The notes below the pieces were generated by a model that searched no databases, was not told the DNA's origin, and saw only the letters and a list, made by a program, of their open reading frames with translations. The position numbers were made by a program, and so were the translations under genes. Of a stretch of 64,000 nucleotides of DNA, positions 17,565-25,601 are shown piece by piece (positions within the stretch are counted from its first letter, which is position 1; the number at the start of each line of letters is the position of its first letter). Origin of the DNA: Ktedonobacteraceae bacterium (GTDB lineage: Bacteria; Chloroflexota; Ktedonobacteria; Ktedonobacterales; Ktedonobacteraceae); the NCBI GenBank assembly GCA_035653615.1, contig DASRBN010000004.1:157257-221256 (forward strand), read 5' to 3'.

Positions 17565-18049
17565 TGCTGCTTCCCTCCATCTCGCGTCCCCTCTGGTTCG
17601 CGCTTCTGTTTGCGCGGTGCCAGCAGATATCCGGTCTCCAGCAGCGTCCTCACCTCCAGGTCCAGCGTGCGCAATTTGAGTCGGATGCGTGAAAGCACGT
17701 TGCGCATGGGCCGCATGATGATCTCCCACTCTTCTGTTCCCATGGCGGTATATAACATCTCCCTGGCCCGGGTGACTTCCCGATCCGAAGTGGCCCCATG
17801 AAAACGGGCATAACACACTTCGTAGGGACAATAATCGGGATAGGACTCCAGGAGTGGGAGGAGCAGCGTGAGTTCAGTTGGTGTGAAGAGCTGTACCGCC
17901 AGCAGCTGGGGGTGGTTCGCTGCACAGGTGATCTTGACCAGGATGCCCAGCGAACGATGGAGCGCCAGGACACCCTCAAGCGGAGCCTGGAGGTCAAGCG
18001 AGAAGATCATCTCGTCGGCGGATGCCGTCAAACTGCTTCCGCCTTTCAT
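17561..18049 (-). CDS. Hypothetical protein coupled to the DndC-like gene
   Basis: 162 residues, not recognised. It overlaps its neighbours by ATGA at both ends, which implies a stoichiometric or functional link. The N-terminal half is hydrophobic alpha/beta (LHRSLGILVKITCAANHPQLLAVQLF, broken by leucines), with a central E/R-rich helical part (REVTRAREMLYTAMGTEEWEI) and a basic tail. No cysteine motif or transmembrane helix. It could be a partner of the PAPS-reductase-like enzyme. Confidence 0.6.
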   Translation of the reverse strand: MKGGSSLTASADEMIFSLDLQAPLEGVLALHRSLGILVKITCAANHPQLLAVQLFTPTELTLLLPLLESYPDYCPYEVCYARFHGATSDREVTRAREMLYTAMGTEEWEIIMRPMRNVLSRIRLKLRTLDLEVRTLLETGYLLAPRKQKREPEGTRDGGKQQ

Positions 18050-18714
18050 CTTTGCACCTCGTGCTGCCGCCAGTGCGAGACGGCATCTTCAACAGCGGCG
18101 ATGTAGCCAGCGACATCGTTGCCGTCGCTGGCGGGCGCATAGACGGGGATGATCTGTTCGACGCTGGTCAGGTGCCAGGTACCAATGTAGAGGGTACGTA
18201 TGAGGTGATACCAATCGGCATAGCCTTGCGCCCAACTGCTGTAGGCGCGATAGCCATCGATGCAGCGGTAGCCAGCACTACAGCGGATATTGCCGAGCGA
18301 ATGGGTCAGGCGGGCGATGCCAGTCGTGCCAAAAGCACTTTCATGCTGGAAAAAGGCCAGGGCGTAGGCATCATCGATGCTGTACTGCTGACTCAGGTCA
18401 TACAAAGCCTGCCCGGTTCCCTGCGCTGGCGAATGGGCGGCTGCCAGGACCTGGTCGACGAACGCGGCTGCCAGGCTCGGTCCTCCGCGCACATCATGAC
18501 CCTGGGCGGCTGCCAGGACACGCACATCTGGCTTGCTTCGGTGGTGTGTGGGCGTCGGCTGCGCAGGGAGCGGGGATGAAAACGGACGAAAGGGCGAGTT
18601 GGGATACACCATCAGGATCACACAGACGATGATCGCCAGGACAATCACCAACCAGCCGAAAGGGGTGAAACACCCGCGGCGGCTCTGAGTTGGGGGGAGA
18701 GGTGTGTACTGCAT
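18046..18714 (-). CDS. Membrane-anchored glucosaminidase/lysozyme-like protein
   Basis: 222 residues from ATG 18714 (AAGGAG nine bases upstream). A short cytosolic N-terminus is followed by one membrane helix (WLVIVLAIIVCVILMVY, about 24-40), a proline-rich linker and a C-terminal domain with FFQHESAFGTTGIARLTHSLGN-type sequence, which matches the glucosaminidase/FlgJ-like fold with its catalytic Glu. It would cut peptidoglycan on the outer face of the membrane. Mobile elements use such enzymes to open the wall for DNA transfer. It is the first gene of a three-gene overlapping unit. Confidence 0.75.
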   Translation of the reverse strand: MQYTPLPPTQSRRGCFTPFGWLVIVLAIIVCVILMVYPNSPFRPFSSPLPAQPTPTHHRSKPDVRVLAAAQGHDVRGGPSLAAAFVDQVLAAAHSPAQGTGQALYDLSQQYSIDDAYALAFFQHESAFGTTGIARLTHSLGNIRCSAGYRCIDGYRAYSSWAQGYADWYHLIRTLYIGTWHLTSVEQIIPVYAPASDGNDVAGYIAAVEDAVSHWRQHEVQR

Positions 18715-18740
18715 AGGGAAAACTCCTTTCGACAAGGAAA

Positions 18741-18769
18741 TCCCACCTGGTTCATGAGAACAGGTGGGA
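18741..18769 (-). terminator. Hairpin between helicase and glucosaminidase genes
   Basis: A perfect 9-bp stem (TCCCACCTG / CAGGTGGGA) with an 11-base loop. On the minus strand it lies after the helicase stop and just before the next ribosome site. The T-run is weak (ATTTCC), so it may be an attenuator or processing site. Confidence 0.45.
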
Positions 18770-18848
18770 ACAGTCGGCCCCTCACGAGGCATCCCTCTGA
18801 GGAACATCGATCAACCATGGCACCAGACGGTCCAACGCTGGTGCCATT

Positions 18849-20702
18849 TCATACACACGAAATGGTGTGCGATGACGCGAGGAACTGAAGGAACTGGGGA
18901 TCGTTGCGGATCAGGCTCTCGACATAGCCACTGTAGCCGTCGTCCCCGCCTTTCAGCGTCCGCAGGTAGGCCACCACCTCCTGGCTCACTTTGATCTGCA
19001 GGCGCATTTTGTCCTTCCGTGGCCTGCCGCCTTTCTTGCTGGCCTGCTCCTGATGAGTGGGAAGGGCCTCCGCTTCAACGACGAGCGCAGGCTCCAGTGG
19101 GGTTGGTGCAGTAAACCCCTCCGGGGTTGATGTGGTTGGCTCATCGGATGGCAGTGCCAGGTTGCTGATCAGTCGTCCGATGAAGTACATGGCTTGCTTG
19201 GCGCGGGTGAGCAAGACATACTCGGCGTTGCATTCCTGCTCGTACTGCCAGGCGTTCTTGGCCAGCGGATGCGGGATTTTCTCCGGCAGCACGTAGACCA
19301 CGTTGAACTCCAGGCCCTTGGCTTTGTGGATGGTTGAGAAGAGAATGCACTGGCGTTCGTCTTCATCGCTAAAGAAGTCGCTGACATACCTCTCAAAGCC
19401 TTCAATGGTGACCGGTGTTTTCTGGCAGCGCGCCTGGGTGCAGTACGCTTGGTGGAAGGCGATCACCGTCTCGATCTTGTCCAAGAAGGCGTCAATCGCC
19501 ATCTCATTCTGCTCAGGTTTGGCTCCCAGGACTTCGAGCTGAGCCTCGCGGTAGGCTTCCAGCAGTTCCAGAAACGCGGCAAAGTGGAAGTGCCTGGATT
19601 TCTTCAAGCGTTCAAGCACATCCAGAATGCTCGCACCAATATCGCGCCCCCGGACTTTGGCCCGCTTTCCTTGCTGTAAGAGTTTCAAGCACAGACTGAC
19701 CAGGGGCGCGGTACACCGCCCGATCACTGCGCAGCCACCCGGATCAGGTTGCACACGCCGGAGGAAGTCATCCTGAGAAATGATACCAACAGTTCCACGC
19801 TCAGCCGCTGGCGCCGCTTGGATGTCCGGGTATATCTGCTGGGCCAATTGGATGGGCAACGACGGGCAGCGATAGCAGATGGAGAGGGGCAGCACCTGTG
19901 CCTGCGTGCGTTCGATGATATTCTGGATGCTGGCTGTATCAGCGCCACTGAAGCCGTAAATGGACTGCCTGCGATCTCCGACAAAGAGTAAGCGCCCCTG
20001 TGGACTCGTGCAAGCAAGGACCAGTTCCAACTGGGCGCGGTTCAAGTCCTGCGCCTCGTCGATAAAGAGGAAGTCGAACTGTGGCATGGGCAGGTGCAGT
20101 GCCGTCGGCAAGTACACCATATCGTTGAAGTCGATGAGGCGCTCACGCTGGTATTGCTCGATGCCCTGCTCAATGATACTGCTCACGCCGCTCCAGATTG
20201 TCTCCCACAACAGGTCATGGCGAACACTGAGGGCGAGCACTTCGTCCAGGGCATAGTGCTCTGCCAGGCGGAGCAGGTTCTCTTCAGTGGGCTCAGTCAG
20301 CGTCAATTGCGTGAAATTGACCAGGGTGCGCAATTGCTTGACGGCCGTCGCCTCCGGGGTGTCTTTGAGCACCATTTCCAGATCAGGAAGACTCTGGAGG
20401 TACTTGCGGCACAGTTTGATATACTTGTGACGCTCAATACGTACCTGGCCCAGGCAGCGTTTGCCCAGGCTATGGATAGTACTCGCTTGCATAGGTGAGC
20501 CACTGGCTTGCAGGCGATTGGCAATCTCGTCGGCAATCACCTTGTTGAAGGCGACAAAGCAAGCATTGCGGGTCTTGAGTCGTTTGGCTCCTTCAATCAA
20601 GGTCGTCGTTTTGCCCGAGCCGGCGACGGCATCAACCAGGGCGTTGCCGGCTCCCTGTTCGATCCAGGCGTAAATGGCTTGCTGATACGGACTGGGTAGC
20701 AT
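18849..20702 (-). CDS. UvrD/Rep-like superfamily 1 helicase
   Basis: 617 residues from ATG 20702, chosen because GGGAGG lies six bases upstream; an ATG at 20708 is too close to it. Motif I is DAVAGSGKTTTLIEGA, motif II is FLFIDEAQDLNRAQ, and GDRRQSIYGFSGAD is motif III. Motifs V/VI are STIHKAKGLEFNVVYVLP and VLLTRAKQAMY. The 2B domain is short. It unwinds DNA with ATP and probably serves element replication or transfer. The C-terminal 100 residues are proline-rich and then basic (KKGGRPRKDKMRLQIKVSQ), possibly a DNA-binding extension. Confidence 0.9.
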   Translation of the reverse strand: MLPSPYQQAIYAWIEQGAGNALVDAVAGSGKTTTLIEGAKRLKTRNACFVAFNKVIADEIANRLQASGSPMQASTIHSLGKRCLGQVRIERHKYIKLCRKYLQSLPDLEMVLKDTPEATAVKQLRTLVNFTQLTLTEPTEENLLRLAEHYALDEVLALSVRHDLLWETIWSGVSSIIEQGIEQYQRERLIDFNDMVYLPTALHLPMPQFDFLFIDEAQDLNRAQLELVLACTSPQGRLLFVGDRRQSIYGFSGADTASIQNIIERTQAQVLPLSICYRCPSLPIQLAQQIYPDIQAAPAAERGTVGIISQDDFLRRVQPDPGGCAVIGRCTAPLVSLCLKLLQQGKRAKVRGRDIGASILDVLERLKKSRHFHFAAFLELLEAYREAQLEVLGAKPEQNEMAIDAFLDKIETVIAFHQAYCTQARCQKTPVTIEGFERYVSDFFSDEDERQCILFSTIHKAKGLEFNVVYVLPEKIPHPLAKNAWQYEQECNAEYVLLTRAKQAMYFIGRLISNLALPSDEPTTSTPEGFTAPTPLEPALVVEAEALPTHQEQASKKGGRPRKDKMRLQIKVSQEVVAYLRTLKGGDDGYSGYVESLIRNDPQFLQFLASSHTISCV

Positions 20703-20732
20703 GAGCATCCTCCCTTTCCTACCCACAAAACC

Positions 20733-20756
20733 GCCCCCGGAAGCACTTCCGGGGGC
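20733..20756 (-). terminator. Rho-independent terminator
   Basis: An 11-bp perfect stem (GCCCCCGGAAG / CTTCCGGGGGC) with a two-base loop, followed on the minus strand by GGTTTTG. It ends the zinc-finger-protein transcript before the helicase gene. Confidence 0.7.
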
Positions 20757-20772
20757 TGGAAACACAAGCATT

Positions 20773-21000
20773 TCAAGAGAGCGATCTTTCCCTTCCTGCT
20801 TGTGAAGACCAGGGGGGAATCTTGCCGCGTGATGGGGCACTCCACCAGCCCCTACCATTGCGCGTCATGCCTTTCGCACGCATCTCCTCTTCGGTCAGGC
20901 AACGCCTGGTAGAGCGCTCATAGCTTCCGCTACGATGCAGGTCAAACGCGGTGATGCTGGTAAAGGTGTGCTGGCAAGCCCGACAGTGTGAGATGGCCAT
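20773..21000 (-). CDS. Small C2H2-like zinc-finger protein of phage type
   Basis: 75 residues. The N-terminus has CRACQHTFTSITAFDLHRSGSY, then RRCLTEEEMRAKGMTRNGRGWW. This CxxC...FDxHR...RRCL pattern is common in small proteins of actinobacterial and chloroflexi phages and plasmids, and two cysteines plus two histidine/cysteine ligands could hold one zinc. Function unknown; nucleic-acid binding is likely. Confidence 0.65.
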   Translation of the reverse strand: MAISHCRACQHTFTSITAFDLHRSGSYERSTRRCLTEEEMRAKGMTRNGRGWWSAPSRGKIPPWSSQAGRERSLS

Positions 21001-21015
21001 AACGTATCTGCTTTC

Positions 21016-21446
21016 TTAAATGTAATCAAACGTAATCACATTGTCCGTTGCGGTGAAAACATCCGCACACCGTATGGATATCCGATCCATATGTGGCCCT
21101 GGCCGGGCAAGATACCGCTTGAGGATATTCATCGCGCTATTCTCGTCACGGTCTATCACGAAGCGACATTCAGGGTTACTACAGCGATATGTGCGTTTCC
21201 AGAGTGGCATAGTTTGCTTGTGTCCGCATGCGCAACACATCTTGCTTGTATCCCTCTCATCTAAGATCACCAGTTCTTTCCCGTAGAGCACGCATTTGTA
21301 CGCCAATGTTTGTTACGCTCACGATGCTCTTTCATGACCATTTGCCTTTGGGAAAGATCACCAACCACAACGGTTCTTTCAACCAGTTTGTGGGCGATCA
21401 GATGACTCGCCTTGTGCAGCGAGTCCTGCTGCTTGTTGCGCTTGTA
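21016..21446 (-). pseudogene. tnpB: Broken IS200/IS605-type TnpB (C-terminal part, frameshifted)
   Basis: The frame at 21016-21306 encodes the end of a TnpB nuclease: ELVILDERDTSKMCCACG, a second cysteine pair in YRCSNPEC and the RuvC-III motif DRDENSAMNIL. The part before it, in another frame up to about 21446, reads SLHKASHLIAHKLVERTVVVGDL, the RuvC-II region. One or more frameshifts near 21306 separate the two, and the N-terminal half is missing. TnpB is an RNA-guided transposon nuclease; this copy is dead. Confidence 0.8.
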
Positions 21447-21551
21447 CCTGGCTTTGCCAGAAACCCTTTGACTCCTCCGGTCGTTCGATCACGAAAGGTT
21501 GTTCTTCTCCAAGAGCGTTTTTGACCTGCGGGGGTGAGATGCTGACGGGTT
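21442..21551. repeat. 110-bp repeat, copy 1 (transposon remnant)
   Basis: 106 of 110 positions match 27513-27622 in the same orientation. It joins directly onto the tnpB remnant, and in the tnpB frame reads SxSNDRRSQRVSGKARYKR-like sequence with one in-frame TGA. The same TGA is in copy 2, so both derive from an already inactive ancestor, or the reading frame is wrong. Confidence 0.75.
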
Positions 21552-21820
21552 GTGAGCGAAAAAGGTAGGAAGATACTTGCCCTCCAACATGCCCAACCCC
21601 CACAAGCAACGATTGGGAAGTACTCAGGATTCGGCCTGCCTGTGGGAACCGCTCCCTCGGCAAGGACACGAAACATCATCACAGACGGGGTGAGCATCGG
21701 TATGGATGATGGGGTCCTGCATCGGGATGATGATTCCCCTCGGAAACGACAAGGATGCTGCTCTTTTTTTCTTGAGGAACGTCGGCTTTTGCCGATAGTC
21801 ATGGTTTTTGTGGGAACGCA
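21552..21820. other. Region between tnpB remnant and small membrane gene
   Basis: Continues a weaker similarity to 27623-27690 for about 70 bases, then shows no recognised gene. Short open frames on both strands lack ribosome sites and family features. Confidence 0.4.
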
Positions 21821-22030
21821 TCACCCCTTTTTCTCCTTTCGATACCAATAGAGGTGTAAAACGCACATGGCCAGGGTGAAGACCGCAAGCAGTGGCAGTA
21901 AACAAGGGAGGGTGCCTCTGAATGTGGCCAGGTGGGAATCATGAAGCGCCCACCAGGTGAGGCCGAACATCAACGCCGCTGCCTCGGCCAACATACACGT
22001 CAGCGTCCCAATCAGCTTGAGCAGACGCAT
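21821..22030 (-). CDS. Small two-helix membrane protein
   Basis: 69 residues with two predicted membrane helices (LIGTLTCMLAEAAALMFGLTW and LPCLLPLLAVFTLAMCVLHLY) and a basic C-terminus (WYRKEKKG). AAGGAG precedes the ATG. Same strand and spacing as the surrounding element genes. Function unknown. Confidence 0.55.
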   Translation of the reverse strand: MRLLKLIGTLTCMLAEAAALMFGLTWWALHDSHLATFRGTLPCLLPLLAVFTLAMCVLHLYWYRKEKKG

Positions 22031-22043
22031 GTCTTGCTCCTTT

Positions 22044-22289
22044 CTATCTGTGAGATGAAGAGTTGCGAGTAAACTGAAAGTCTTTCATACGACGCCCACT
22101 GCGGATCATGTAAGCGGACTGCGTGGCCGGGTCGTTGATCACACGCTTCCACTCCTCGACCGGTGGCTGCTCGCGCCACATGATGGGCGTCGTGAACGAT
22201 GGGGGATGATGCTGTGAGCCACGATACACATGAATGCGATAGCCCCGGACGCGCCGGCCCCGTTGGGAAGTCTGTTGCGCCTGTCTCAT
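22044..22289 (-). CDS. Small basic hypothetical protein
   Basis: 81 residues, strongly basic at both ends (RQAQQTSQRGRRVRGYRIHVYRG and RSGRRMKDF), without membrane helices. The start overlaps the upstream gene's stop as ATGA, so it is co-translated. No family recognised. Confidence 0.5.
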   Translation of the reverse strand: MRQAQQTSQRGRRVRGYRIHVYRGSQHHPPSFTTPIMWREQPPVEEWKRVINDPATQSAYMIRSGRRMKDFQFTRNSSSHR

Positions 22290-23017
22290 GCCGCTAGCAC
22301 CTCCTGCATGGGGTAGGCAATCTGCAAGCGCCAGCCGACCAGCCGCCGGTCAACGTAGACCGCGCTAGCACTGACCAGGGACTGATGCCACTGCCGCTGC
22401 ACCTCGATGACCTTTTCCAACAGCACATCCAGCTTGTGAAACACCTGCCGGGTGTGGACGAGTTGACGGCGTACCATCGCCAGGGCAGCACGCAGCCACA
22501 CCAGGCGCATCCAGCGCTGCAAGCGAGAGGTGGGAGCGTTCCGTGGTGGCTCTGGCCCGTCTGCAACGACCTCGTTGACGGTCTCACACGCAAGGAAGAG
22601 TTCGGGGAGAGGAAGGAGCGTCACGGCCTGGCGTCCCTGCTCGTGGGTTTCGCCCGTCTCACCTGGTTCAACGGGATCAGGGACCGAGGAATCGTCAGCG
22701 GGCCAGGGAGAGATGCCCGCTTCTAGGCGTTCGCGCACGTCACAGGTGGGCAGATTCTGCAAGGTCCGGTCCCAAGGCAGCGCGTGTGCGAGCTGCCCCG
22801 TGTTGACCCAGACCGTAAACACGCGCCTGAACGCAGTTCGATCATGCAAGCGATGAGGCAGCGCAGCCACCTCAATCAGGCACGCCTCCTGGTCATCGCC
22901 AAAAGAAGTGATCCGCAGGTGACACAGACCGGCGGCGCTGGCGTAGGGGTGCAGGTCCGGTGGCAGAATAGTAGCGGCCAGCGCGACATAGGTGGTGTCA
23001 GTAGAAGACAAATCCAT
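22286..23017 (-). CDS. Hypothetical protein, first gene of the leftward element unit
   Basis: 243 residues from ATG 23017, with AAGGAGG nine bases upstream; an earlier Met at 23041 lacks this. Not recognised. N-terminal half is alpha/beta, the middle is acidic and proline-rich (PWPADDSSVPDPVEPGETGET) and the C-terminal part is helical and rich in R, Q and W (MRLVWLRAALAMVRRQLVHTR). It begins the minus-strand gene block, so its expression probably sets that of the following small genes. Confidence 0.6.
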   Translation of the reverse strand: MDLSSTDTTYVALAATILPPDLHPYASAAGLCHLRITSFGDDQEACLIEVAALPHRLHDRTAFRRVFTVWVNTGQLAHALPWDRTLQNLPTCDVRERLEAGISPWPADDSSVPDPVEPGETGETHEQGRQAVTLLPLPELFLACETVNEVVADGPEPPRNAPTSRLQRWMRLVWLRAALAMVRRQLVHTRQVFHKLDVLLEKVIEVQRQWHQSLVSASAVYVDRRLVGWRLQIAYPMQEVLAA

Positions 23018-23063
23018 CAGAGCAGCCCTCCTTGCACCCAACGGTGCAATGTCCGAGCCGCCG

Positions 23064-23072
23064 TGCTATAAT
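23064..23072 (+). promoter_or_regulatory. Extended -10 (TGCTATAAT) pointing away from the leftward operon
   Basis: TGC precedes a perfect TATAAT. It reads rightward from a point 47 bases upstream of the leftward gene's start. No coding frame with a ribosome site follows until 23480, so its product may be a non-coding transcript. Confidence 0.4.
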
Positions 23073-23162
23073 ACAGGCAGACTCAGGACAGAATGGGCAA
23101 GGGTTCTGGCGTTGCCTGAGAAACTACACCAGTTCCCTTGCAAAAGAACTTCTGAGTCGAAA

Positions 23163-23190
23163 GAGCCGAAGAGTTGCCGCTCTTTGGCTC
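23163..23190 (+). ncRNA. Strong hairpin in the non-coding leader; possible small RNA end
   Basis: GAGCCGAAGAG pairs with CTCTTTGGCTC (one G-T pair) around a six-base loop and is followed by TCTTC. With the extended -10 at 23064 it would define a transcript of roughly 110 nucleotides. The existence of the RNA is an inference. Confidence 0.3.
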
Positions 23191-23393
23191 TCTTCAATCA
23201 GTTACGCACTACGAAAACCATCTTCCGCTTGTGAACCGCCCGAAGTTGCCGCCCCAAACCGTTCACAGTGCAATTATGACTCACTTTTCCCTGATTTAGA
23301 ACAGCTTTGGCACTGCTTCAACACGTCTTGACACTGCTTTCACACTGCTTTAGGGATGACGAATAATATCTTTTTGACCAATTCTATACGTAA
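23191..23393. other. Non-coding stretch with CACTGCTT repeats
   Basis: Between the hairpin and the HTH-gene promoter there is no credible gene. CACTGCTT or CACTGCTTT recurs three times between 23311 and 23351, with a related TCTTGACACTGC. These could be binding sites, but no protein can be named. Confidence 0.4.
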
Positions 23394-23464
23394 CTGTACG
23401 CAATTGTACGATTTCCTTGACTATAGTATAGTCGATACTGTATGATTTTGTCAAGCACTGTACG
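23394..23464 (+). promoter_or_regulatory. Promoter with palindromic operator and repeated TGTACG words
   Basis: The -35 TTGACT (23417-23422) and -10 TATGAT (23441-23446) are 18 bases apart. A perfect palindrome GACTATAGTATAGTC (23419-23433) covers the end of the -35 and the spacer. The words CTGTACG, TTGTACG, CTGTATG and CTGTACG stand at 23394, 23404, 23438 and 23458. A repressor binding here would block RNA polymerase. The downstream HTH protein is the natural candidate for autoregulation. Confidence 0.65.
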
Positions 23465-23479
23465 ATGGAGTTTGAAATA

Positions 23480-23710
23480 ATGCCAATTGATATCGATAAC
23501 GAGACCTACTATTCGGTAAATGAGGCTCTTGCATTTCTCGGGATCGCTAGGGATACACTCTATAGGCGCATTGATGAGGGGAAGTTGCGAAAATACAGAC
23601 ATGGAGCAAAAAACCGTGTCTATTTTCGTTTGGCTGACTTGAAAGCTTTAAAGGAGTTACACCCCGTCGAGAGAGAACGTGAGGAGGAGTCGGATACACG
23701 TGCAACCTAG
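23480..23710 (+). CDS. Helix-turn-helix (excisionase/MerR-like) DNA-binding protein
   Basis: 76 residues from ATG 23480, preferred because GGAG lies nine bases upstream; ATG 23465 would be almost leaderless. The domain YYSVNEALAFLGIARDTLYR forms an HTH, with YRHGAKNRVYFRLADL as wing. The C-terminus is highly charged. It is divergent from the leftward gene block and sits behind a palindromic promoter, so it may be a switch regulator or the excision factor of the element. Confidence 0.72.
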   Translation: MPIDIDNETYYSVNEALAFLGIARDTLYRRIDEGKLRKYRHGAKNRVYFRLADLKALKELHPVEREREEESDTRAT

Positions 23711-23910
23711 CAGCATCGCAGCAAGGGCGTTTGCCTCAGACGATGCTCGAACACATTTCCCAGTTGTGGCGTGAAGAGTTTTGTGTCAATGTACGCACAA
23801 GTATCGGTGAAGAGGAAGAAGGATAACATCATCAGTTAGAGCGCACAAAGGAACGGCCCTTCTATCCCCATGTCTGAAGTCAGGAGTTTTACGGGCCGGT
23901 TTGGTAAAAA
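23711..23910. other. Short gap with a possible 27-codon frame
   Basis: A small frame at 23742-23825 (MLEHISQLWREEFCVNV...) ends in EEEEG. It has no ribosome site and may be the tail of a decayed gene. Nothing else recognised. Confidence 0.3.
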
Positions 23911-23939
23911 TTGAAGGATTTCCATTTCTCTAGTACAAT
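23911..23939 (+). promoter_or_regulatory. Sigma-70-type promoter for the regulator-methyltransferase-SDR unit
   Basis: TTGAAG at 23911-23916 and TACAAT at 23934-23939 are 17 bases apart, about 70 bases before the XRE-TPR start. Good agreement with consensus. Confidence 0.6.
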
Positions 23940-24011
23940 GCAAGAATAGCAACGTGTTTCTCGTGTAATCTGTGCTTGATGTAGGTCCCTGCGGGGAGAA
24001 TGGAGCCAGAG

Positions 24012-25580
24012 ATGGCCTCGCGCCAAAAGCCAAAAGCTCATCCAAACACACGCCTTCGTCACCAACGAGAGCAGCAGAATCTGACGCTGCAGGAGATCGC
24101 AGACAAACTCTATGACATGTGTATCCAGGAGGGCCGTGAGAGTGGGATCAGCGCGGACACCGTTGGAAGATGGGAGCGCGGCGTTAGCAAACCCGAAGCT
24201 CATTATCGAGCAAAACTTTGCAAACTCTTCGGCAAAAGTGCTGCTGAACTTGGTTTGATCGAGCAACCAGTTCCCTGCCCTGAGACGAGCCTGGTTCCTT
24301 TTCCCTCCTCTCTTTTTGACGGAGCGTGTTATAATGGAACGTACCCTCCAAAGAGTACAGCATCACTTTCTCAGAGAGGAGGAACCCCAGCAGTCATCCA
24401 GGAAGTTCCAGCGGTATTGCTTCGCTCTCATCCAGCAGTTGATCTCGTCATGCACGCGACGGATGCCACACCAGAAGAGCGACTCGGAGCATTGCTCGCC
24501 TTGGAAGCCAATGATCTGACCGCTTTTTTCGATGAAGGATGGGCAGTGGACGAACTTTTGGAATCATTGCGGATCGTACTGCACGGGGTACGGGCTATGC
24601 CTAAAATTTCACGACGCAAATTGCTCCAACTCGGAGCTGCCGCTGTCATAAGCGGCATTCCTATTCCTGAAGGGCGGCACACTTCAGAAGAGGACCGGGC
24701 CAAACTCCACCAGGCGCTAGGGGAGAGCATCGCAGCTGGATGGAAGATTTTCCATACCGCAGGAAATGCGCAGGTCTTAGCAGTTAGCCACGCACAATTG
24801 TATCTGGTACAGCAAAACCATTCATTGCTCTACCGAAGTGCGCAACCTTTGTTCTATTCTGGTGTCTATCGGCTGATGGGGGCTGCGCTCTATTTCCAGG
24901 GAAGATACACTGAAGCCCACCAAGCACACGAAAAAGCCTATATTGCTGCCTTGGAAGGTGCTGATCCTTGGAATATGGCCCAGAGTCGAAGCTGGCAGGC
25001 ATATGTATTGAGAGAATGCGAGAACTATCCTGAAGCGTTACAGATGGCAGATGCTGCACTAAGACTAATCTCACACCATCATGATACTGAAAGTATTCGG
25101 CTTCGAGCGCGCCTTCTTGCCTTCTCAGCTGAAAATGCCGCGCTCTTAGGTGAAAAAGGAGAGGTACAAGCAAGACTTGATGCCTCAGAAAGACTACTTG
25201 AGTACCTTCCGGGCTACCATGAAGAGTTTGACCAGGTAAGCTGGTTGCAACAAGCAGGAACCTGTGCCTTGAATCTCAAAGAATACGATGTGGCAGTAAC
25301 ACGGCTGCAACAAGCATTCAATGAGCTTCCGCCCCAATGGATATTGCGCGTTGTTTCCACCGCTATTCCCTTGGCAAGAGCTTTGATACAGCAGGGGGAG
25401 CTCAATCGTGCTTTTGCTCTTGCCAAAAAAACGTTACCAATTGTCAGGATTTCGCAGTCTCCGACGCTTATACAGGAATTTGCCAACTACTTGCAGACAG
25501 AATTGCTTGCTAGTTTCTGCCACGACAGGTCCTGTCAAGCATTTGTTGCGGAGGCACAGCAGCAACTCGCTATTGCCTAG
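24012..25580 (+). CDS. XRE-family regulator fused to TPR repeats
   Basis: 522 residues from ATG 24012 (GGAG six bases upstream; ATG 24000 is too close to the ribosome site). Residues about 10-85 are an XRE HTH: RLRHQREQQNLTLQEIADKL, then ISADTVGRWERGVSKPEAHY. A middle segment contains RRKLLQLGAAAVISGIPIP, which looks like a membrane or Tat-like stretch but is typical of this Ktedonobacteria-type architecture. Residues about 230-510 are TPR-like helical pairs (YFQGRYTEAHQAHEKAYIAA). Likely a sensor-regulator of the two genes that follow. Confidence 0.82.
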   Translation: MASRQKPKAHPNTRLRHQREQQNLTLQEIADKLYDMCIQEGRESGISADTVGRWERGVSKPEAHYRAKLCKLFGKSAAELGLIEQPVPCPETSLVPFPSSLFDGACYNGTYPPKSTASLSQRGGTPAVIQEVPAVLLRSHPAVDLVMHATDATPEERLGALLALEANDLTAFFDEGWAVDELLESLRIVLHGVRAMPKISRRKLLQLGAAAVISGIPIPEGRHTSEEDRAKLHQALGESIAAGWKIFHTAGNAQVLAVSHAQLYLVQQNHSLLYRSAQPLFYSGVYRLMGAALYFQGRYTEAHQAHEKAYIAALEGADPWNMAQSRSWQAYVLRECENYPEALQMADAALRLISHHHDTESIRLRARLLAFSAENAALLGEKGEVQARLDASERLLEYLPGYHEEFDQVSWLQQAGTCALNLKEYDVAVTRLQQAFNELPPQWILRVVSTAIPLARALIQQGELNRAFALAKKTLPIVRISQSPTLIQEFANYLQTELLASFCHDRSCQAFVAEAQQQLAIA

Positions 25581-25601
25581 TTACTAGGAGCGGAGGCTCG
25601 G

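Noticed and set aside
23401..23464. TGTACG-type repeats as a CRISPR array or iteron origin
   Set aside because: Only four short words with irregular spacing and no conserved spacer length. A promoter/operator explains them better. No CRISPR array is seen anywhere in the window.
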